Origin: Madurella fahalii
Taxonomy: Eukaryota; Ascomycota; Sordariomycetes; Sordariales
NCBI GenBank assembly: GCA_029876055.1
Contig: CM056878.1
Location: forward strand, 2,976,001 to 3,040,000
DNA length: 64,000 nt
Direction: 5' to 3'
Position numbers and translations under genes: made by a program. The stretch's first letter is position 1. Each line of letters starts with the position of its first letter. This document shows positions 55,452 to 64,000 of the stretch, in pieces. Below the pieces are notes generated by a model. The model worked only from the letters and a program-made list of their open reading frames with translations. It was not told the origin of the DNA and searched no databases.

Positions 55452-57250
55452 TATAGCAGCTTTATTCCCGGTCTCCCCCGCGAGAATTTAGCAGGTTGGG
55501 ATTGATCAGCGGTGATAGCGTGGTTGTGTTGGACTTAGTTCGGGCGCGGGAATGCAATCAGTTGTTTGAAGGTCGGACTCGGTGGGAGTTTGATGCCGGT
55601 TCGAGGCCGATTGGCCCCTCATCTCGTGTCAAACAGCGCCGCGGAAGCCATCCGATTCGCTGAAAAGGAAGTTTAACTACGAACTATGGAACTATTAGAC
55701 AGTAGTGTACAATGGGTGCGTTTATATTACACACTGTGCTCCGCAATTGCCACCGTTCAGAAGGGAGACCGATTGAGACGCTAGACAGTCTTGTTCTTGT
55801 CTTGCCCGTTTGACTCGAACGCATCCCCTTGGATTTTAGGTCAAGCAACCCCAAATACGGAAAACAAGGTGGGGTGGGCTCGTGACGTCTCTAGCAGCAC
55901 CGACTACACCCAGCCGGCCAAATCATGTGCCCAGTCTGTCTCACTGGCTGGCTCAGGAGGTCGTGTTGTGACGAGGGGATGACATCTGGGCCGGTCCCTG
56001 GGCTCTATATGCATGTTCAGGAAGTGGCTGTGGAAACGCTGAGATGGTGTGCAGGAGGGCGGCGGCAAGCGCATGTGCCGCGGGATGGGCCAACCTGGCG
56101 GGGTTCAGGAGGCCATCGAGGTATCACTGATAAATGTGCGAGACAGTCGTGGTCGTACGACGGGTGGCCGAGGCTGTTGTCCCACCCTACGCCCAATACT
56201 ACAAGGCAAACGAACAAGTATTTCCAAGTTGCAGTTATTAGTAGGTATCGGTCGAGAAGCAGCGCTCTCGAGAAAAGCGTTCGGCCCCCGCGGGGAGGTG
56301 TAGCAGACGAATCAGCGGGCTCAGGCAGGCTGTGGTGCTGATCTCTTGCGCATGCACGCCGAGAAGGTTGTTTCGGCAAAGGTGTTGGTCCGTGCGTCCG
56401 TACCGAACCGCGATTTAGATCGCCCACCTCCAGCCTCAGCTCACATGATCTTCCCTCTCTCGCACCTCGTCCACCGAGAACATCGAGAATTATCGCAAAC
56501 CCGGCAACAAAGTTGATGGTTTTAAGCCAGGTATGTTTGAATTCCTAGAGACCCTCCATTTTCAAAGCGATCGATGCGCGACGGCTTTTGCATCGATTTT
56601 CCCTGTGTCCGTGGGTCCTGGCTGACCTTCCGCAGCACTCGTCACGTTTTCGGGCACGTTCTTCACATGACCTCGACTTAAACCTGGCAGCCCAGACCAC
56701 AGAGGTAAGGAATCCCATTGTCAAAGGCCCCGTTCTCGCTCAAGAAAACGAGCCAAAAACACCCCGCTGCACGCACTGCGACCGCTGCGACATGCATTTG
56801 TCGCGTCGCTGAGATGCCCGGGATGGCGCCGTATGCGGCAGTCGTAATCTCCGGTCGCCCAGCGGGCGCTCAAGTGAGAGAATGCGCTGGAAAGTCAACC
56901 GTCGCTGCATGGCTCTCGCTGCGGGAGAATGGCAGGTGTCGTCGATATTGAAGATTTGCCCGATGCTCTTGGAAATCCGATCCGCGAAGTCGCCTCCAGA
57001 GAGAGAGGCCTTCAGGAACGATTTTCAGGGATCGCGCGATACGCGCCATTCGTCAGAAGCGACTGGTCGCGGCGCTCAGGAAACCAGCCTGCAGTGCTCT
57101 CAATTCACATCACGGAACTACCATGTTCTCACGGATTGTGTTCACGATTAAGTCTAGCGCAGTGATTTTCATACGCAAACTAACCGAAATCTACACTTCT
57201 CGATGGTTCCGTTCAGCTGGGGTAATTAAACGGTCCGACTGACAGACTCG
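55452..57250. other. divergent intergenic region, gid9 / cbf1
   Basis: About 1.8 kb with no recognised gene. The right part probably contains the cbf1 promoter and leader; GT/AG pairs near 56.5-56.7 kb could mark a leader intron but cannot be confirmed by frame. Confidence 0.5.
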
Positions 57251-58254
57251 ATGATAGGATTGACAACCCCGCAACTCGCGATGGCTGCATCGGTCGGTGT
57301 CCCGCACCCCGAACTTCCTGAGGCCGCAACCACGCCTGGCCAGAAGCGGAAGCGCGCGAGCGAGTCTGCGTCGCCCGACTCGCGGCGCAATAAGCGTGGC
57401 GCTCCTGCCGCAGCCATGACCGTCCCCGACGCGGAGGCCGAGGCTTTTCTTGAAAACACTGTTAGCATCGCACAGGCCGCTCATGACCAGGTCAATGTGG
57501 ACGACTTCAGCGCGCTTGCGCAGGCGACGGCCGCCGACCACGGCGATGCCACTGATGCTACCAATGCTTCCAACACGGCGGCTGCCGCCTTGAACATGTA
57601 CCCATCGCTTCATGTTCCTCAGTCCACAGAGGAGGCGTTCGCCAACCAGGCTACGCCCGAGACCCACCACGAAGAGGGTGCTTTCAACGGCCATTCTACC
57701 AACCAGTCAGACAACCTGCCCATGGTATCGCCGGCTCCTTTGCCCCAGTCGGCAAACGGCGTGCAGCAGGAGCAGCGCTACAACACGGCCCCCAACCCGA
57801 AGCCCGCAGTCGGCTCTGAGGAGTGGCACAAGATGCGCAAGGATAATCACAAAGAAGGTAGGTTATATAAGTCTTGGGTTTCATTCACCATCTCTTCCGT
57901 GACTGGCTCTGACACAGCCCTCTAGTGGAGCGTCGCCGCCGTGAAACAATCAACGAAGGCATCAATGAGCTGGCCAAGATTGTCCCGGGCTGTGAGAAGA
58001 ACAAGGGCTCAATTCTTCAGCGGGCCGTGGCCTTCATCACGCAGCTCAAGGAAAACGAGACGCAGAACATTGAGAAGTGGACTCTGGAGAAGCTTCTCAC
58101 CGAGCAAGCCATTGCCGAGCTCAGCCAGTCGAATGACAAGCTGAAACAGGAGTGTGAGCGGCTCTACCGCGAGCTGGACACGTGGAAGCAAATTGCCCAA
58201 AACGCGGGCTTGCAGCTGCCGCAACAGAAGGAGGACCAAGGTGCCAACAGCTAG
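57251..58254 (+). CDS. cbf1: bHLH-leucine-zipper transcription factor Cbf1
   Basis: Two exons (57251-57857, 57926-58254; 68-nt intron) give 311 aa. The basic region reads WHKMRKDNHKEVERRRRE (about 194-211) and holds the His-Glu-Arg set that selects CACGTG. Helix-loop-helix follows (TINEGINELAKIVPGCEKNKGSILQRAVAFITQLK), then a zipper-like segment with IEKWTLEKLLTEQAIAEL, which closely follows yeast Cbf1. Yeast Cbf1 works in sulfur-amino-acid gene control and at centromeres; the filamentous-fungal protein binds the same motif. The intron cuts the basic region, a position often conserved. The N-terminal half is disordered with a basic patch (QKRKRASESASPDSRRNKR) that may act as a nuclear signal. 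An ATG ten codons downstream (MAAS) is an alternative start. Confidence 0.93.
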
Positions 58255-60315
58255 GTACTCTCGGGTGCCCTTGCTCCTCTGATGCCAGGCGCTGATTCCC
58301 TTCAGCCGGGTCCTCATATGTTCGCTAAGCTCGAGGCGGCGCTCTGCAACCTTGACATTGTGGGCCACGAAAACGCGCTGGTGTCCCATCAGCTCGAGCT
58401 GCTGCGTTACAATTTCTCCCTGAACCCTTCTTATTGGCAAGATGTCGCACCATTTCCCCGGCTACAGGCGCGGCTGGGCAAACTTTGGGCTTCTTGTTGA
58501 GTAGGGTCGACGGAACTTGCTTGGGCAACCCCCAAGGGTATATCCGGGGTGACGATTTTCTCCCCCATTTCTTTGATATGTATGGATAGGACGCTTCCTC
58601 TTGGCCCTGCCCCAGACTTGGCATTTCGACTGCTTGATGCGGCCGGCGTATTCGGTATAGTTTCAGGCCCGACCTGGCCTCTACACGTCAGTTGCCTAGC
58701 TACCCTATTTTTCGTTTCTTTCCCTTTTTTATTTTTATTTTTATTAGTTCTTGAGCGGCTTTTCTCGCGGTCCTCTAGGGGAACCTTCAGCGGGAGGGCA
58801 TGGACGGGTCGTATACGGGATGGCGTTGGAGGGATTTGGCCGCGGTTGTCATAGCCGCTTTCTTCTGTGGCCGACATTCAATGTATCGCGGGAAGGGATG
58901 GGGATTGACGTATGAACCGGGGTCTGGTCTGGGGTCTTAGCGATCTTGTGCAGTGTTTGTACTTCATCCAGGTCAGCATGACGGTAGTGGAATGAGATTT
59001 GATGCCAATGCAAGCAGTGCAGTCGCTCGGCGTTTATCTCACCGTGTTGACTTGTGTATCGATCGGGTTTTCTTCTCTGTGCTATCCCGTACTGCCGTGT
59101 GCCGTGCCGGCGGCATCCTTCGGTGTTTGTTGGAGGTCCTAGAGGATTATATATCTGCGTGGCGGATCTGCAGGCCGTCATCTGCTCACCCTAGTATCAG
59201 GTATCAGCCCACGAGTCTGTCCGGAAATGACAGTACCTGATGCTTCTTTTTCTGCGGGGCGGGGTGGTACTGGAGGACCGAAGGCTGGGTTGTGGAGCTG
59301 TGGAGTGGTCTGATGGACAGCGCTTCTGCCGAGATAAACCATCCGAATCCGCTGAGAGTATGGATCGGATTCAGTTCCGCCGCATAAATGTTTTCCACTA
59401 GCCTAAGTAATGGCTTTGTTTGTTTCACTTTCCTTTTATCATGTTCTTTATTCGGCGGGATGTAATGAGATACCCTCAGACTCGCCTACGGGAACATAGT
59501 TCGATTTATCCGACTTTCAGTGATTCCGGTTGCGGGCCGGCCGCTGACACCGCTACACCCGCTCCGTCTCGGATGCCAAGCTGGGCGTTGCTGATAAGAC
59601 CACGCCTAGAAGGCTAGAACACCCTCTGACCCTGGGCGGGGTGCAGCTGACGTCCGCAGCCCTCCCCGACTGGTTGGACGCCGGCAAACCCCAGATATCT
59701 GAGATCCGTGGCCGGGCCCGATCTCGCTTCCCGCTCGCAAGGGAAGAACAAAATAACAAACATGAGCGAGATGAGGTAAAGGTCTCGATGGCGGTGTAGT
59801 CAAAGTGTTTCGATGACGCTGCGACAGCGGTGATCATGCCCTGCACTCCATTGGGGAGATGGGGATTGCTCGTCGCCACTTGTGTTTTCCTTTCATTTTT
59901 GTTGGACGAAAGCCGCTGGAACCGGGGACTGACGTAACTCGAGGGGGAGCTATCCGCATCAACAACCAGCACAGCTAGCGATTGTCAATGCAGCTTCCCC
60001 GCATCCGATGAGAGCCCAGCCATGCCAGTTGAAGTCTGGATCCCTTAGTGTACCCCGGACAGCACCGCCCTTGTCCCAATGGATCGAACTCTTATAAGCC
60101 GGCGATATCCTTCAGGGAGCACTAGGTGGCGCTGACTTCATCCCGCGCCCTGCAGACCTCACAGCACTTTTGTATTGACGGCCACACAACACGCCGTGGG
60201 GGATTGGCCTTGATTGGGTGAACAGTGCACACATTGCACACATTGCCCAGCTCAATTGATTGCCTCACATCCCAAGCGTTGGACAGAGGGCCTTGATATA
60301 AAACAAGACGGCATA
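58255..60315. other. intergenic, cbf1 / GABA transaminase
   Basis: About 2 kb. The first few hundred bases are probably cbf1 3' UTR. A CTGATAAG lies at about 59589-59596, a GATA-type site about 720 nt before the transaminase start, too weak to call alone. No gene recognised. Confidence 0.5.
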
Positions 60316-61910
60316 ATGTCGGTGTCCAGAGCGCTCCGGAGCAGCAACGCCCTCCTGCGCGCTGTGCAGGCCTCGTCGTCTGCTTCCAGAATTGCCCGGC
60401 CTGTTGCCACGCCCCGCGAGTGCCGTCGCCGGTTCACTGCCTCCGCCCGAACCATGTCGTCCTTCTATGCCTGGGAGCCCGAGGGGCCGTCCGTCAAGAC
60501 CGAGATCCCCGGGCCCAAGGCCAAGGCTGCCATCGCCGAGCTCAACGAGGTGTTTGACACGCGGAGCTTGAACATGCTCACCGACTACGCCAAGAGCTCT
60601 GGCAACTACATCGCCGATGCGGACGGCAACATGCTGCTCGACGTGTAAGTCAGGCTGAAGGGAGATGAACATGAGGCGCAGCGAAACTTACCCTCTCCAG
60701 TTACGCCCAGATTGCCTCCATTCCGATCGGGTACAACAACCCGGCCCTACACAAGGCCGCCCGCAGCGACGAGATGATCAACAGCCTAATCAACCGTCCG
60801 GCCCTGGGCAACTTTCCCCCGACGGACTGGGCCGAGGTCCTGAAGAGCGGGATCCTCAAGGTCGCCCCGAAGGGCCTCAACCAAGTCTTCACGGCCATGG
60901 CCGGCTCCGACGCCAACGAGACAGCCTACAAGGCCGCCTTCATGTGGCGCCGCCAGAAGGATCGCGGCGGCGCGAATGTGGAATTCACCGCCGAAGAAAT
61001 GGCGTCGGCAATGGACAACAAGTCCCCGGGGGCGTCCCAGCTCTCCATCCTCAGCTTCAAGACGGGCTTCCACGGCCGTCTCTTCGGCAGCCTCTCCACC
61101 ACTCGCTCCAAGCCCATCCATAAGGTCGACATCCCCGCCTTCGACTGGCCCCAAGCCACCTTCCCGCAGCTGAAATACCCCCTCGAGGAGCACGCGGCGG
61201 AGAACGCATCCGCCGAGAAAGCCGCGCTCGACGAGGTGGAGCACCTCATCCTCAACTACCGCGTGCCGCCCTGCGCCGTCGTCGTCGAGCCCATCCAGTC
61301 CGAGGGCGGCGACAACCACGCGTCGCCAGCCTTCTTCCGCGGCCTGCGCGAGGTGACGCGCAAGCACGGCGTGCTCCTCATTGTCGACGAGGTCCAGACG
61401 GGCGTGGGCGCCACGGGCCGCTTCTGGGCCCACGAGCACTGGGACCTGCCCCACCCGCCCGACATGGTGACGTTCAGCAAGAAGGCCCAGACGGCCGGCT
61501 ACTACTTTGGGAACCCGGAGCTGCGGCCCAACAAGCCCTACCGGCAGTTCAACACGTGGATGGGCGACCCCGCCAGGGCGCTGCTGTTCAGGGCCATCAT
61601 CCAGGAGATGGAGAGGCTGGGCCTGGTGGAGAATACGAGGCGGGTTGGGGACTACTTGTTTGGGAGGCTGGAAGCGCTGGCGAAGAAGTACCCGGGCCAG
61701 TTTGAGAATCTGAGGGGCAAGGGGATGGGCACCTTTATCGCCTTTGACAACCCGCGCCGCGACGAGTTCTTGAGCAGGGCCAAGAAGTTTGGGGTAAACA
61801 TTGGTGGGAGCGGGCAGAACGCCGTGCGGCTGAGGCCGATGCTGATCTTCCAGGAGAAGCACGCCGACATCCTGCTCGAGGCGTTGGAGAAGGTTGCCAC
61901 TTCATGGTGA
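60316..61910 (+). CDS. uga1: 4-aminobutyrate aminotransferase, mitochondrial
   Basis: Two exons (60316-60644, 60701-61910; 56-nt intron in a Val codon) give 512 aa. A class-III PLP aminotransferase that turns GABA and 2-oxoglutarate into succinic semialdehyde and glutamate, the first step of GABA use. Family marks: YAQIASIPIGYNNPAL, AMAGSDANETAYKAAF, SFKTGFHGRLFGSLSTT, VEPIQSEGGDNHAS, LIVDEVQTGVGATGRFWAHE, and VTFSKKAQTAGYYFG with the PLP lysine (second K). The first ~46 residues are Arg/Ser/Ala-rich without acids (up to RRRFTASART), fitting a mitochondrial presequence; Met47 could start a cytosolic form. It is the Uga1/GatA orthologue. The gene is complete and convergent with the set2-like exon. 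Confidence 0.96.
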
Positions 61911-63170
61911 GGTAGCCTAGCCGGGGTTGGGAAAGGGGTGTAGGGAAAAAAAAAAAAAAAAAATTCCGCTGCTCTTGCCTGGTGGCCGGAGTCGATGGTG
62001 TCCTGCTTGGGCTACGGCTTAGATTGATCGACAATAGTTGGGACTGGCTTGATCAATGATGCTGGCTGCTAAGGAATGATGATGCCTGCGCACAACTTTC
62101 TGACGTCTAGAGGTGTCGGCCCTTCACAGGGCACAGCAGCAAGTCATTTTCCAAGCCTCAACTTCTTAAGAGGCTTGGGGCCGTTGGCGGCTTTTCTCAG
62201 CCATTCGGAGCTATGTACCCATTCCTACACTAAACTCTCCAATGTGCCTTTCGTCTTCTTCCTATCGCATCTAAAATCAGCGGTTCGGCGATCGCGATCA
62301 CTGGGCATCACACTATTCAACTCGCCCAAGTCCACCGCGCCGCAGGCCCGGTTCGCTGTAACCTAACTCAGCCCCACGCGCGGTTATGTGCCAACTGAGA
62401 CATCCCAGACCTGCCTTCCACGGTAGGCAGGTTGACAAGCCCCCTACATGCGCTCCAACCCTTCTACCTCTTCCTGCGAACCCCATGACGACCAACAAGG
62501 CCCGCGAACGGTACGGCACAGCTCTACCACACAAAGAGCGCCCGCCCACCTTCTCCTCGTACCACGGGTATCTACCCATCCACGCACGACTTTCCCTTTC
62601 CGCATTCCTCTTCCCTTGCCTGTTTTGCCAGGGTGGGAAGAAGAAAAACAAAGACAAAACAAAAAGAATATTACCTAGTATTATGTATATATGCCCATAC
62701 TCCTGCCTCATGACGATGACGACCCCATGACCGTGTCCCAAGTCCTAAGCGCCAAAGTCCCACCCACCCCATGCAGAAAATACTACTAAAAAGGTTTTGA
62801 AGCCAGACGAAACCCTCCGTAAAAGTAATGCCACTAACTACCATGCAGAATGCCCCGAACGAAAAATAAAGGTATATGTACATACATGCGGTGGGAAACA
62901 GCAGGGCCGCCACACCACCACCACTGCCGCCGTCGCCACCGCCGCTAACGGACATGCCGCCACCTACCCGCCTTGGGTTTTAAACAAGGAAAGAAGAAAA
63001 CGGAGGCATCTTCCTCCCGCACCTCCAGTTTCCATCGAAGAAAGAAAGGAAGAAAAAAAAGAAAAAAAGAAAAAAAAAAAGGATGATATTCGATGTGGTG
63101 TATCATGCGACCGGCCCCAATTAACCCCTGGCCTAACGTCGCTGCAAAACGAATCATGTAAATATATCTC
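61911..63170. other. convergent intergenic region
   Basis: Between uga1 (+) and the set2-like gene (-). A-runs at about 61946-61963 and A/G-rich DNA at about 63045-63083. Probably 3' UTRs; nothing else recognised. Confidence 0.5.
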
Positions 63171-63947
63171 CTAGTGGCTCATCACAGCTTGTTTCGTTTT
63201 CCCCTGATCAAGCGGCTTATCGACGTCCATCTGATCTGCAGCGCCATGCACCCCGGCGGACCCGTTCACCATCACGGCCCGCCCATTCTGCTGCTGATGC
63301 TTCTCGTCCTCCTGGGCCTGCGCTTCATCATCCAATCGCTGGGCCTCCTCGTTCTCGCGCATCAGCGCCTCCTCCTGCTCGCGCCTCGTTCGTTCCTCCT
63401 CTGTCGCAGGTGGGGTATCCATCGGTGGGGGTGGCGGGGTCGGTGGGCTGGGGATATCGACAGGTTGTCCGTCTTCCTTGATGCGCTTTACCGAGGGTGT
63501 TTCGGAGGGCGTCTGCGTCTCCTCGGGCGATTCAGCCTCGTCGTCGCGTTTACGCTTCCGTCCCGAGGGGCTATTTGGAGAACTGTCTTCCTCCTCCCCA
63601 TCGCCTTCCACGTCTGACACCCCCACGTTCTCTTTCTCTGGGGCTGCGGCAGGAGTCGCGACTTCACCAGGTCGCGAGGCCCCTTCGCCTACCCTGGCTG
63701 CGCTCTGGGCTTTCTTCTTCTTCTCCTGTTCCGTATACTTGACCAGTGCGCGCTCGAAAAAGTTTTGCACAAAAGCCTTGACCTTTTTCGCCTGCTTAGG
63801 TGAGATGGATGTGGGGTCGTCGACCCGATTGTTTTTATAATCAGAGGCTACCAGTTTCTTGCTGACGTCGCGGGCAAATTTCTTCAAGTCTTCCTTGGGG
63901 AGCTTGCGGTGAAACTTGTCCATTACGTGTTTGACATGAGGATAAAG
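63171..63947 (-). CDS. set2: histone H3-K36 methyltransferase Set2-like, C-terminal exon (partial)
   Basis: The last exon of a minus-strand gene that continues beyond the right edge. It opens after an acceptor at 63948-63949, preceded by a clear TACTAAC branch point (about 63959-63965). The text from [27 protein letters not shown] through [18 protein letters not shown] to [13 protein letters not shown] fits the SRI domain, which in Set2 binds the phosphorylated CTD of RNA polymerase II. About 185 residues of charged, disordered tail follow, with a KRKRDDE patch and Glu/Gln-rich helix. The SET domain is outside the window, so the assignment rests on the SRI domain; another SRI-bearing protein is possible. 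An internal ATG at 63923 is not the true start. Confidence 0.7.
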   Translation of the reverse strand, partial: LYPHVKHVMDKFHRKLPKEDLKKFARDVSKKLVASDYKNNRVDDPTSISPKQAKKVKAFVQNFFERALVKYTEQEKKKKAQSAARVGEGASRPGEVATPAAAPEKENVGVSDVEGDGEEEDSSPNSPSGRKRKRDDEAESPEETQTPSETPSVKRIKEDGQPVDIPSPPTPPPPPMDTPPATEEERTRREQEEALMRENEEAQRLDDEAQAQEDEKHQQQNGRAVMVNGSAGVHGAADQMDVDKPLDQGKTKQAVMSH

Positions 63948-64000
63948 CTGGGGCCCCAGTTAGTACGCCACACTATGCAAAAGTTGGTCGCAGTGGGCAG

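Noticed and set aside
58282..58500. 72-codon frame after the cbf1 stop
   Set aside because: Probably cbf1 3' UTR; no homologue recognised.
60786..61862. 358-codon frame antisense to GABA transaminase
   Set aside because: Mirror of a GC-rich, codon-biased exon; Leu/Val/Gly-rich without motifs.
1..64000. CRISPR arrays, insertion sequences, bacterial operons
   Set aside because: None seen; the window is eukaryotic with spliced genes.

Overview
This window is nuclear DNA of a filamentous ascomycete. The evidence is protein-coding genes with short GT-AG introns (mostly 47-90 nt, many with CTAAC-type branch points), fungal-type orthologues, no operons, and many in-frame simple repeats in disordered protein regions. 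The protein set (filamentous-fungal forms of Ycf1, Gid9, Cbf1, GABA transaminase and Set2) fits Pezizomycotina, probably Sordariomycetes. Species cannot be fixed from the sequence alone. I placed splice sites by reading frame, family alignment from memory and GT/AG rules. For the spliced genes complete in the window (the kinase-like pseudogene aside), the exon lengths sum to a multiple of three.

Left part (1-10.4 kb): CFIm25 (mRNA 3'-end processing) runs convergently with a YjbQ-family gene. A 1-kb divergent promoter then leads into a 9-exon, 1573-aa vacuolar ABC transporter of the Ycf1/MRP type, whose last intron is unusually long (930 nt). From 10.4 to 17.8 kb there is a 7.4-kb stretch in which I see no gene, but a 9-bp palindrome is clustered there. 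It ends at a 648-aa DUF2841/YDR124W-like putative regulator (17.8-19.9 kb). From 20 to 25.5 kb I see only non-coding DNA and a stretch that may be a decayed gene.

Middle (25.5-40.2 kb): Bmt5-type 25S rRNA methyltransferase (-), a 1078-aa conserved fungal protein with a 38-proline tract (+), the SUMO E1 subunit Aos1 (-), a 593-aa protein with discoidin-like end segments whose first coding exon is the ATG alone (+), and ribosome anti-association factor eIF6/Tif6 (+). Two of these (Bmt5, Tif6) belong to 60S biogenesis.

Accessory-looking part (40.2-47.4 kb): an uncharacterised gene (-) and a kinase-like pseudogene (+) diverge from a 57-bp spacer, followed by an MCT-type MFS permease (-) and sparse DNA.

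Right part (47.4-64 kb): a 588-aa coiled-coil protein, the complex I subunit NDUFB3 (-), the CCR4-NOT deadenylase Caf1/Pop2 (+), the GID E3 ligase subunit Gid9 (-), the bHLH factor Cbf1 (+), mitochondrial GABA transaminase (+), and the last exon of a Set2-like gene (-) that leaves the window on the right. Most of these genes are housekeeping genes in unrelated processes; I see no gene cluster acting as one pathway and no convincing new multi-gene system. The observations most worth following are the lesioned kinase-like gene with its very short divergent spacer, the palindrome-rich gene desert, the unusual first exons and introns, and the long coding microsatellites.
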